Shown in pieces: positions 24,534-32,429 of a stretch of 64,000 bases of DNA (its first letter is position 1; each line of letters starts with the position of its first letter). The stretch is from positions 62,001 through 126,000 of the forward strand of contig NZ_JARXYX010000012.1 of the NCBI RefSeq assembly GCF_029893585.1, given 5' to 3'. The notes below the pieces were generated by a model. That model had not been told where the DNA came from. It did not search any database and worked only from the letters and a program-made list of their open reading frames with translations. The position numbers and the translations under genes were made by a program. The stretch is from Streptomyces sp. LBL. GTDB taxonomy: Bacteria; Actinomycetota; Actinomycetes; Streptomycetales; Streptomycetaceae.

Positions 24534-25643
24534 GTGCCTGTCCACCGCTCAGCTCTCCTTCGCCGCGGCCTCGCCGCCCTCACCGCTCTGCCCCTGCTCA
24601 CCCTCGCCGCCTGCGGTTACGGCTCCGAGGCCAAGGACACCGACACCGCCAAGGTCGCCGCGGGGGCGAAGAAGATCGACGGGCTCGACTCCGTCAAGAT
24701 CGGTTACTTCGGGAACCTGACCCATGGCACCGCGCTGGTGGGCGTGCAGAAGGGCTTCTTCCAGAAGGCGCTCGGCGCCACCAAGGCCTCGTACGCGACC
24801 TTCAACGCCGGCCCTTCGGAGATCGAGGCGCTCAACTCCGGCTCCATCGACATCGGCTGGATCGGCCCGTCCCCGGCGATCAACGGCTACACCAAGTCGA
24901 ACGGCAAGAGCCTGAAGATCATCGGCGGTTCGGCCTCCGGTGGCGTCAAGCTGGTCGTCAACCCGGACAAGATCAAGTCCTTGAAGGACGTCAAGGGCAA
25001 GAAGATCGCCACCCCTCAGCTGGGCAACACCCAGGACGTCGCGTTCCTCAACTGGATCACGGACCAGGGCTGGAAGGTCGACGCGCAGAGCGGCAAGGGT
25101 GACGTCACGGTCGTCCGCAGCGACAACAAGGTGACGCCGGACGCGTTCAAGGCCGGTTCACTCGACGGCGCCTGGGTGCCGGAGCCGACCGCGTCGAAGC
25201 TGGTCGCCGAGGGCGGCAAGGTGCTGCTGGACGAGTCGACACTGTGGCCCGACAAGAAGTTCGTGATCACGAACATCATCGTGCGGCAGGCATTTCTCAA
25301 GGAGCACCCGAAGGCCGTCGAGGCGGTGCTGAAGGCCTCGGTCGAGACCAACAGGTGGATCAACGCCAACCCGGACCAGGCCAAGGCCGTGGCGAACAAG
25401 CAGCTGGAGGCCGACTCCGGAAAGGCCCTGAAGGCCAACGTGCTCGACCCGGCGTGGAAGTCGATCCAGTTCACCAACGACCCGCTGGCCGCCACGCTCA
25501 ACTCCGAGGCGGAGCACGCGGTCAAGGCCGGCCTGCTGGAGAAGCCCGACCTCAAGGGCATCTACGACCTCACCCCGCTCAACAAGGTCCTCAAGGCCGA
25601 GGGTGAGAGCACGGTCGACGCCGCCGGTCTCGGCACCAACTGA
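24534..25643 (+). CDS. ssuA: ABC transporter substrate-binding lipoprotein, aliphatic sulfonate type
   Basis: 369 residues from GTG 24534, with GAGGGGA about nine bases upstream. A lipoprotein signal peptide ends at the lipobox LLTLAAC-GYG. The mature protein has the NMT1/SsuA fold: SVKIGYFGNLTHGTALVG, NAGPSEIEALNSGSIDIGWIGPSPAIN and ATPQLGNTQDVAFLNWI. It would capture sulfonates, or possibly sulfate esters or taurine, outside the membrane. The next two genes are its ATPase and permease. Being in a cys operon supports a sulfur substrate; the exact ligand is not visible. Confidence 0.9.
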   Translation: MPVHRSALLRRGLAALTALPLLTLAACGYGSEAKDTDTAKVAAGAKKIDGLDSVKIGYFGNLTHGTALVGVQKGFFQKALGATKASYATFNAGPSEIEALNSGSIDIGWIGPSPAINGYTKSNGKSLKIIGGSASGGVKLVVNPDKIKSLKDVKGKKIATPQLGNTQDVAFLNWITDQGWKVDAQSGKGDVTVVRSDNKVTPDAFKAGSLDGAWVPEPTASKLVAEGGKVLLDESTLWPDKKFVITNIIVRQAFLKEHPKAVEAVLKASVETNRWINANPDQAKAVANKQLEADSGKALKANVLDPAWKSIQFTNDPLAATLNSEAEHAVKAGLLEKPDLKGIYDLTPLNKVLKAEGESTVDAAGLGTN

Positions 25644-25679
25644 TCGCACGACCCGATGAGTTCCCAGGAGGTGACGACC

Positions 25680-26459
25680 ATGGCCACGACCTTCGCCAAG
25701 GCCGCCGAGACCGTGGACAACGCGGCTCGCCTTGAGCACGTCTCGAAGTCCTTTGCCGGGCCCGGTGGGCAGCAGCTCGTCCTGGACGACATCAGCATCG
25801 ATGTCGCGCCCGGCGAGTTCGTCACCCTCCTGGGGGCCTCGGGCTGCGGCAAGTCCACGCTGCTGAACCTGGTGGCGGGCCTCGACAAGCCCAGTACCGG
25901 GGCCATCACGACGGACGGCCGCCCGGCCCTGATGTTCCAGGAGCACGCCCTCTTCCCGTGGCTGACCGCGGGCAAGAACATCGAACTCGCCCTGCGGCTG
26001 CGGGGAGTCGCGAAGAACGACCGGCGCGACAAGGCCGAGGAACTGCTCCAACTCGTCCGACTCAAGGGCGCCCACGGCAAGCGGGTGCACGAACTGTCGG
26101 GCGGTATGCGCCAGCGCGTCGCGCTGGCCCGGGCGCTCGCCCAGGAGAGCAACCTGCTGCTGATGGACGAGCCGTTCGCGGCCCTCGACGCCATCACCCG
26201 GGACGTGCTGCACGACGAGCTGACCCGCATCTGGGCGGAGACCGGCGTGTCCGTCCTGTTCGTCACGCACAACGTGCGCGAGGCGGTCCGGCTCGCACAG
26301 CGCGTCATCCTGCTGTCCTCCCGGCCCGGCCGGATCGCGCGCGAGTGGACCGTGGACATTCCGCAGCCGCGCCGCATCGAGGACGCCCCCGTCGCGGAGT
26401 TGTCCATCGAGATCACCGAAGTACTGCGTGGGGAGATCCGCCGTCATGGCCAGCACTGA
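25680..26459 (+). CDS. ssuB: ABC transporter ATPase, sulfonate/nitrate/taurine type
   Basis: 259 residues from ATG 25680 behind AGGAGGTGA. Walker A GASGCGKSTLLNL, Q-loop LMFQEHALFPWL, signature LSGGMRQRVALARAL, Walker B NLLLMDEPFAALD and the H-loop FVTHNVREAV are all intact. QEHALFPWLTAGKNIELAL and VREAVRLAQRVILLSSRPGRI are typical of the SsuB/TauB/NrtD branch. It powers uptake through the permease encoded next, whose start overlaps its last codons. Confidence 0.94.
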   Translation: MATTFAKAAETVDNAARLEHVSKSFAGPGGQQLVLDDISIDVAPGEFVTLLGASGCGKSTLLNLVAGLDKPSTGAITTDGRPALMFQEHALFPWLTAGKNIELALRLRGVAKNDRRDKAEELLQLVRLKGAHGKRVHELSGGMRQRVALARALAQESNLLLMDEPFAALDAITRDVLHDELTRIWAETGVSVLFVTHNVREAVRLAQRVILLSSRPGRIAREWTVDIPQPRRIEDAPVAELSIEITEVLRGEIRRHGQH

Positions 26460-27333
26460 GACGAAGTCGACGCAGCCCTCCGGACTGGCGGGCATCGAGG
26501 CGGGGCTCGACGCGCTGGACGTCGTCACCCCCAGCGGCCGCGCGCCCTTCCGGCGGACCTTCGTCGACAAGATCCTGCCGCCGGTCCTCGCGACCGTGCT
26601 GCTGCTGGTGGTCTGGCAGATCACCTTCAAGATCGTCGATGACCCGACCAAGCTGGTCTCGCCCGTCGACGTGGGGCGCGAACTCCAGAACGCCTGGCTC
26701 GAGGGCAAGCTGCTCGGCTACATCTGGACCAGCGTCTCGCGCGGTCTGCTCGGCTTCCTCTTCGCCCTGGCCATCGGCACCCCGCTGGGCCTGCTGGTGG
26801 CGCGGGTGAAGGTCATCCGGGCGGCCATCGGGCCGATCCTGTCCGGCCTGCAGTCGCTGCCGTCGGTGGCGTGGGTGCCGCCGGCCGTGCTCTGGCTCGG
26901 TCTGAACAACTCGATGATGTACGCGGTGATCCTGCTCGGCGCCGTCCCGTCCATCGCCAACGGCCTGGTGTCGGGTGTCGACCAGGTGCCGCCGCTGTTC
27001 CTGCGGGCCGGCCGCACCATGGGCGCGACGGGCGTGAAGGGCACCTGGTTCATCATGCTGCCGGCCGCGCTGCCCGGCTACGTGGCCGGTCTCAAGCAGG
27101 GCTGGGCCTTCTCCTGGCGCTCCCTGATGGCGGCCGAGATCATCGCCTCCTTCCCCGATCTCGGCGTCGGCCTGGGTCAGTTGTTGGAGAACGGCCGCAA
27201 CGCCAGTGACATGTCGATGGTGTTCGAGGCGATCCTGCTCATCCTGTTCGTCGGCATCGCGATCGACCTGCTGATCTTCAGCCCGCTGGAGCGGTGGGTG
27301 CTGCGCGCCCGCGGCCTGCTGGTGAAGAGCTGA
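26446..27333 (+). CDS. ssuC: ABC transporter permease, sulfonate/nitrate/taurine type
   Basis: 295 residues from ATG 26446, overlapping the ATPase gene by 14 bases; GTG 26428 would add six residues. About six transmembrane helices include ILPPVLATVLLLVVWQITF and SRGLLGFLFALAIGTPLGLL. The EAA loop region GATGVKGTWFIMLPAALPGYVAGLKQG is the contact to the ATPase. The family is binding-protein-dependent transport inner-membrane components. Four bases separate it from the chelatase gene. Confidence 0.93.
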   Translation: MASTETKSTQPSGLAGIEAGLDALDVVTPSGRAPFRRTFVDKILPPVLATVLLLVVWQITFKIVDDPTKLVSPVDVGRELQNAWLEGKLLGYIWTSVSRGLLGFLFALAIGTPLGLLVARVKVIRAAIGPILSGLQSLPSVAWVPPAVLWLGLNNSMMYAVILLGAVPSIANGLVSGVDQVPPLFLRAGRTMGATGVKGTWFIMLPAALPGYVAGLKQGWAFSWRSLMAAEIIASFPDLGVGLGQLLENGRNASDMSMVFEAILLILFVGIAIDLLIFSPLERWVLRARGLLVKS

Positions 27334-27337
27334 TCCC

Positions 27338-28078
27338 ATGTACCACAAGCCCGTCCTCCTGGTGATCGCCCACGGCAGCCGCGACCCGCGGCACGCCGCG
27401 ACGGTGCACGCCCTGGTACGCCGGGTGCGCGCCCTGCGCCCGGACGTACGGGTGGAGACCGGCTTCCTGGACTTCAACCTTCCCTCGGCACAGGGGGTGT
27501 TGGAGTCCCTGGCGGCGGAGGGCGTCCGTGACGTCGTGGCGCTGCCTCTCCTGCTGACCCGCGCCTTCCACGCGAAGGCGGACATCCCGGCGGTCCTGCG
27601 GAACGCGCCGCCGCAGCTGCGGATCCGGCAGGCCGAGGTGCTCGGCCCCTCCCCGCTGCTGCTCACCGCGCTCGAACGGCGGTTGTACGAGGCGGGGGTG
27701 ACGCCCGCCGACAAGTCCTCGACCGGGGTCGTGCTGGCCTCGGCGGGGTCCACCGACCCGGAGGCGATCGCAGTGATCGCAGACATCGCGCGGGAGTGGC
27801 GGCACACCGGTTGGTGCGCCGTGCGGCCTGCGTTCGCCTCCGCAGCCCTCCCCCGCACCGAGGACGCGGTACGGGAACTCCGGGCGCTGGGCTGCTCCCG
27901 TGTCGCGGTCGCACCGTACGTCCTGGCCCCCGGCTTCCTGCCCGACCGCATCGCGCGGGGCGCGGCCGGGGCGGACGTCCTGGCCGCGGTGCTCGGCCCG
28001 GCGCCGGAGGTGGCGCGGGTACTGCTGAAGCGGTACGAGGCGGCACGGATGCCGGTGCTGTCGGCGCTGGGCGCCTGA
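27338..28078 (+). CDS. Sirohydrochlorin chelatase-like protein (CbiX/SirB family)
   Basis: 246 residues. The N-terminal motif VLLVIAHGSRDPRHAATVHAL carries the metal-binding His; a second half (VVLASAGSTDPEAIAVIADIA, VAVAPYVLAPGFLPDRIA) repeats the fold. This two-domain form is usual in actinobacteria. It inserts Fe(II) (or Co) into sirohydrochlorin. At the end of the sulfur operon it most likely makes siroheme for the sulfite reductase. The second half has lost the HGS motif (AGS). The last codons are duplicated just after the stop. Confidence 0.9.
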   Translation: MYHKPVLLVIAHGSRDPRHAATVHALVRRVRALRPDVRVETGFLDFNLPSAQGVLESLAAEGVRDVVALPLLLTRAFHAKADIPAVLRNAPPQLRIRQAEVLGPSPLLLTALERRLYEAGVTPADKSSTGVVLASAGSTDPEAIAVIADIAREWRHTGWCAVRPAFASAALPRTEDAVRELRALGCSRVAVAPYVLAPGFLPDRIARGAAGADVLAAVLGPAPEVARVLLKRYEAARMPVLSALGA

Positions 28079-28079
28079 C

Positions 28080-28255
28080 GCGGCACGGATGCCGGTGCTG
28101 TGGTCGCTGGTCGCTGGTCGCTTGACGCCGGACGGTGGTGGGTGTGCGGCCGTGGATCGTAGGTCTTACGGCCGTGGGTCGTGCGGCCGTGGATCGTGCG
28201 GCCGTGGATCGTACGGTCGTGGATTGTGCGGCCGTGGATTGTGCGGCCGCCCGCG
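28080..28255. repeat. Duplicated cbiX tail followed by a 15-bp tandem array
   Basis: The last codons of the chelatase gene (GGCACGGATGCCGGTGCTGT, inside the gene near 28042) recur immediately after its stop (about 28082-28101), showing a local duplication. From about 28144 to 28250 there are six to seven copies of a 15-base unit near GTGCGGCCGTGGATC, some diverged. No ORF with coding character spans it. 28256-28404 holds nothing recognisable apart from the region just before the beta-helix gene stop. Confidence 0.75.
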
Positions 28256-28404
28256 GTCCGACGCTCCCCTGTGACGCCGGTTCGCGGACGACCGCGAGCC
28301 GGGCACGGCATCCGGTTCTCGCGAACCTTCTTGCCGTGCTCGGCACTTGGTACTGCGCTCACTGCTGCGGAGGTGTCACAGCGGCAGGGATCTCAGGGTC
28401 GATT

Positions 28405-31011
28405 TCAAGCCTTCGTGGTTGCCGTGACCGAGGCCGCGGGCCCGGTGCCCGCCGCCGTCACCGCCGCGACGGTCACCGTGTACGAGGTACCGGGTTTCAG
28501 CCCGCCGATCACCCGGAACATGCCCTTGGCGGACGACTGGGTGACCAGGACGTCCCGGCCGGTGACGTCGACCGGGTCGCGGCCGTCGGAGACGGTCACC
28601 CGGTAGCCGACGACCTTGGCATCGCCCGTCGCGGTCGGCGGGGTCCAGGCGAGGGTGGCCGCGGTGGACGCCGTACGCAGCTTGGGACCCGTCGTGGCGC
28701 CCGGCAGGACGCTCACGGCCGTCGGCGTCAGCGGTGCGGACGCGAGGGACGGGGCGCTCGCACCGTACGCGTTGCTCGCCGTGACCGACACCGTGAAGGG
28801 ACCGCCCGACGTCGGCAATTGGCTGATTTTCACCAGTGCCGTGCGCTTGAACTCGGCAGCGGTGATCGCCTGCTGGGCGACCTGCCGGCCGGTCGAGTCG
28901 TACGCCCGCGTCGTGTAGGAGGTCACCGGTGAGCCCCCGTCGGCGAACGTCGGGTTGAAGGTGACGTACAGCGCGTCCGGGCCCGCCGTGCTCGTGCCGA
29001 CACGGGAGGGCGCCTCCGGGGCGGAGAGGGCGCCGACGCGGCGGCTCAGCAGGCCCCGGTAGGACGGTTCGAGCCCGGCGTTGCGCACCACGTCCTGCGG
29101 TACGTCGGAGAGGGACGTCATGATCTTGTTACCGGTGGTCACGAGGCCCTTGTTGTCCCCGTCGGCCGTGCCCTCCTCCCACCAGTTGCCCTTGACGAGC
29201 GTCGGGTCGTTGTTGCCCAGGTCGTCGCGGTAGTCGGTGTGCCGGGAGGCGACGTTGGCGTAGGAGGCGTGGTAGAGGACGTTGCCCTCGACGGTCTCGT
29301 AGGTGCAGCCGTTGTCGGTGTAGACGCTCTTGCCGAGGCCCCACTGGTCGCGGATCACGTTGCCGGTGACCTTCTCGCCGTCGGCCAGAGAGGTGCCGGT
29401 CAGTCCCTGGGTGTAGATGCCGCCGCCGTCGTCGAGCATCTGCATGTAGTCGAAGATCAGGTTGTTGCGGACGGCGTTGTCGTGGCTGGGGTTCGAGGTG
29501 GCCGCGTCGCCGATCTTGTCGGGCCAGCCGCCCCAGCCGAGGGAGATCGCGGAGTAGCCGACGTGGTCGATCTGGTTGTGGGCGATCGTGTTGTTCTGGG
29601 TGTAGCCGTTGACGATCGCGACGGTGCCGTGGTACTCGCGGGGCAGGCCGTAGAGGTGGTTGTTCGTCACCTGCACGCCGGAGGCCGGGGTCTTCCCGTC
29701 CACTCCCCCGATCGCCAGCCCGTTGCCGGAGATGTCGGTGAAGACGCTGCCGCTGACGGACGAGTCCTTGCTGCCCGTGCCCAGGTCCAGCCCGGCCGCG
29801 CCGAGGTGGGCGAACACGTCGTCGGTGAACTCGATGCGCTGTCCGTACGCGAAGGACAGGTTGCCGGGCATCTTCGTCCAGGACGCGAACGGGCAGGTCC
29901 CGCCCTCGACGTACTGGCACAGCCCCTGCGTGGCCCAGCCCCGGTCGCCGGTGATGGTGTAGCCGGCCTGGATCTCGGAGAAGCCCTCGGGCCCCGAGGG
30001 GGTCAGCCAGGTCGCGTAGCTGAACTGGAGCCCGCGGAAGGCGATGTCGTGGACGGGCGCGTCGGCCGTACCCCGTCCGTCGACGAGTTTCTCGGCCGCG
30101 GCCGCCTCGATGTCGGCACGGGCGAGGTTCTCGCCCTTGCGCGGCAGGTAGTAGACCTTCCGCGCGCTCTTGTCGAGGTACCACTCACCGGGCTGGTCGA
30201 GGAGTTCGTAGGCGTTCTCGACGTACGACGCCTTGCCGCCGTTGGTGAGGCGGCCCGGGCCGACCATGCTGACCGAGCGGCCCGGGATGTCGGGGAACTC
30301 GACACGTTTGTTGGTGTTGTCCCAGCAGGGCTGGACCATCGTGAGGGTGGTGTCCTCGGCGGCGGCGACGCGGCAGCGCGGTTCGGTCCACGCGCCGAGG
30401 CCGTTGCGCTCGATGTTCCAGAGGGGCTCGCCGCTGGTGTAGACGAACTCGGCGTCGGACGGGCGCTTCCAGTGGGCGATGGTGTCCGACGAGGCGGTGT
30501 AGCCGGTCGCCGTCTGGGTGAGGGCGACGGGCACGGCCCCGCGGGCCCGCTGTGCGCGCACACCGTCGACGTACAACTGCCGGGTGTCGGTGAGCCCTTG
30601 GGGTGCGGGCGCGGACCACAGGCCCTTCCGTCCGGGTACCGGGTTCCACCCCTCGACCTGGCGGCCGCCGCTGATGACGGTGGCGCCGGTGCCCTGCCAG
30701 ATCACCCGGTGGCCGTGCGTACCGGAGTCGCGGGCGTCGAGGACGAGCGGGCCCGACTGCCGGTACGTACCGGAGGCGAGACGGACGGTCAGGTCGGACG
30801 TCAGGTTCGCGGCCCGTGCGCGGACCAGGTCGCGGGCGCGTTGCAGGGTGCGGACCGGATGCCGCGCGGTTCCGTCGGCGTGGTCGTCTCCGACGGGTGA
30901 CACGTAGACGTCGGAGGACGCGGCCTGGGCCGGAGCTGCGAGGCCCGGGACACCGAGGGCCAGAACAGCGGTGACAAGGGTGACGAGGACGGCTCTTCGG
31001 TGCGTGGGCAT
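28405..31011 (-). CDS. Secreted right-handed beta-helix protein with two fibronectin-III domains
   Basis: 868 residues. The Sec signal peptide is MPTHRRAVLVTLVTAVLALG ... APAQAAS. The mature part opens with DVYVSPVGDDHADGTARHPVRTLQRARDLVR, the classic start of extracellular parallel beta-helix (pectate-lyase-like/GH141-like) enzymes, and continues with Asn-rich coils (VTNNHLYGLP, NNTIAHNQIDHVGYSAIS, VRNNLIFDYMQML DDGGGIYTQG). Two Fn3 modules (about residues 670-760 and 775-868) end it, with SYTVTVAAVTAAGTGPAA. It probably binds or cleaves a polysaccharide; catalytic residues cannot be assigned by eye. Single gene; no clear partner. Confidence 0.88.
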   Translation of the reverse strand: MPTHRRAVLVTLVTAVLALGVPGLAAPAQAASSDVYVSPVGDDHADGTARHPVRTLQRARDLVRARAANLTSDLTVRLASGTYRQSGPLVLDARDSGTHGHRVIWQGTGATVISGGRQVEGWNPVPGRKGLWSAPAPQGLTDTRQLYVDGVRAQRARGAVPVALTQTATGYTASSDTIAHWKRPSDAEFVYTSGEPLWNIERNGLGAWTEPRCRVAAAEDTTLTMVQPCWDNTNKRVEFPDIPGRSVSMVGPGRLTNGGKASYVENAYELLDQPGEWYLDKSARKVYYLPRKGENLARADIEAAAAEKLVDGRGTADAPVHDIAFRGLQFSYATWLTPSGPEGFSEIQAGYTITGDRGWATQGLCQYVEGGTCPFASWTKMPGNLSFAYGQRIEFTDDVFAHLGAAGLDLGTGSKDSSVSGSVFTDISGNGLAIGGVDGKTPASGVQVTNNHLYGLPREYHGTVAIVNGYTQNNTIAHNQIDHVGYSAISLGWGGWPDKIGDAATSNPSHDNAVRNNLIFDYMQMLDDGGGIYTQGLTGTSLADGEKVTGNVIRDQWGLGKSVYTDNGCTYETVEGNVLYHASYANVASRHTDYRDDLGNNDPTLVKGNWWEEGTADGDNKGLVTTGNKIMTSLSDVPQDVVRNAGLEPSYRGLLSRRVGALSAPEAPSRVGTSTAGPDALYVTFNPTFADGGSPVTSYTTRAYDSTGRQVAQQAITAAEFKRTALVKISQLPTSGGPFTVSVTASNAYGASAPSLASAPLTPTAVSVLPGATTGPKLRTASTAATLAWTPPTATGDAKVVGYRVTVSDGRDPVDVTGRDVLVTQSSAKGMFRVIGGLKPGTSYTVTVAAVTAAGTGPAASVTATTKA

Positions 31012-31176
31012 GTACCCCTCCCGTGGGATCAGCCTGAACCCAACGTCGGGAAAGGTAGGAGCACTTAGGCGCCGCAGTCAATGAATGGGACAGAAACTGC
31101 CGCAATCCTTCCGACCGTCGGGAGATTCATCCGATCAATCGAAGAATGGCGAGCGGTGAGCGGCGAGCTGGAAGGG

Positions 31177-31551
31177 TCACTGGCCGCCGGGCGTGAACGG
31201 GGTCCCCTGGTGGAAGTAAAGCAGCCACCGCGGCTCCGTCCGCCGCCAGAGCGAACTCTGGTGTACGTGGCGGCCGTTGTGCGCGGTGTCGAAGGTCAAC
31301 TGGACCAGGTCGGGGGCGAGTCGGACGCCCTTCATCCGGGAGACCGCGACCGGCGCGGTCTCCGCATCGGTGGTCGCGGCCAGGTCGGCGATGATCGAGG
31401 CCCGGTCCCAGTGCCGTCCGGAGGCGCCGAACTCGTGGAAGTCGGGGTGCAGCAGCGCCCCGACCAGCTCGGGGCAGCTGCGGACCTCCGGGGCGAGCAG
31501 CCTCAACTCGCCCTGGACAGCGGCCTCCACGGCCTGATCGCGGTCAGCCAC
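31177..31551 (-). CDS. NTF2-like / DUF4440 small protein
   Basis: 124 residues. The cone-shaped NTF2 fold is indicated by AAVQGELRLLAPEVRSCPELVGALLHPDFHEFGASGRHWDR at the start and QSSLWRRTEPRWLLYFHQGTPF at the end, the usual DUF4440 pattern. Some relatives are polyketide cyclases or small-molecule isomerases, most are unassigned. Its ATG overlaps the end of the DUF1697 gene by eight bases, so the two form one operon. Function unknown. Confidence 0.82.
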   Translation of the reverse strand: MADRDQAVEAAVQGELRLLAPEVRSCPELVGALLHPDFHEFGASGRHWDRASIIADLAATTDAETAPVAVSRMKGVRLAPDLVQLTFDTAHNGRHVHQSSLWRRTEPRWLLYFHQGTPFTPGGQ

Positions 31552-32092
31552 CGGTCATCTCCACCAGCTTGACGACGGTGTTCCAGTTGCGGCTGGTGGC
31601 GATCACTCCCTTGTTCAGCCGGGGCTTGGACACGTGCACGCCGAGCTTGGAGCGGCCGAGGCCGTTCGGGGCGTACAGGTACAGGGCGCGGTCGCCGAGC
31701 CGGAACTCCTCCGGGAGGTAGGCCGCCCGGTCGATCTCCGCGAAGCGCTCCTCGCCGACGGAGGCGGAGAAGTAGGTGACGTGGAGCTGCTTGGCCTCCA
31801 ACTCGGCGGCCGGGAAGGGACAGGCGTCGAGGATCGCCTTGAGATAGGCGTGGTCGCGCACGATCACGTCGACCGGGAAACCGAACCGATTCTCGATCGC
31901 GCCCGTGAGCTCGGCCGCCAGGGAGTCCTCGTTCCCGTGGTCGTCGGCGAAGGTGGCCTGGCCGCTCTGGAGGTAGGTGCGTACGTCGGCGTAGCCGAGG
32001 CCCTCCATCAGTGTGCGCAGGTCGGCCATCGGGACTTTTCTGCTGCCGCCCACGTTGATCCCGCGCAGCAGCGCCGCATACGTCGTCGTCAT
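31544..32092 (-). CDS. DUF1697 family protein
   Basis: 182 residues from ATG 32092; longer upstream frames run into the repeat array and are not favoured. The family opening TYAALLRGINVGGSRKVPMADLRTLMEGLGY and the inner GQATFADDHGN and YLYAPNGLGRSKLGVHV blocks are distinctive. The fold is known from structural genomics, the function is not. It is translationally coupled to the NTF2-like gene downstream. Confidence 0.88.
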   Translation of the reverse strand: MTTTYAALLRGINVGGSRKVPMADLRTLMEGLGYADVRTYLQSGQATFADDHGNEDSLAAELTGAIENRFGFPVDVIVRDHAYLKAILDACPFPAAELEAKQLHVTYFSASVGEERFAEIDRAAYLPEEFRLGDRALYLYAPNGLGRSKLGVHVSKPRLNKGVIATSRNWNTVVKLVEMTGG

Positions 32093-32160
32093 CCGCACAC
32101 CATAGAGCGGACGCCGGGGCCGGCACGTGTTCGCCAGGACCGAGCGGGGCCCTGTCGGCG

Positions 32161-32260
32161 GAGCGGACACACCGGTAGTGGACCGGACATCGTGGTAGCG
32201 GACCGGACGCCCCGGTAGCGGAGCGGACACACCGGTAGCGGAGCGGACACCCCGGTAGAT
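32161..32260. repeat. Five exact-period 20-bp tandem repeats
   Basis: Five consecutive 20-base units near GAGCGGACACACCGGTAGCG occupy 32161-32260 without a gap. Copies differ at a few positions (GAC/GAG start, ACACAC/GCCCC middle). They lie 69 bases upstream of the DUF1697 start, in its promoter region, and 170 bases upstream of the MMPL gene. Could be operator copies or slippage expansion. Confidence 0.8.
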
Positions 32261-32429
32261 GTAAGGGGCCGCCGTCCTACCCAGTGGGGAGACCTGGCGT
32301 CCGGGGGGATGACTTCGGCCCGTGGGACCTCACCGGGGAGCACGACGAGATGGCTTTATCCGGCCCATACCTTCGAAGTGAAAGGTGGCGGCAGGGGGCT
32401 GTCACCGCTCACGAGGGGGCAAGCCCATC

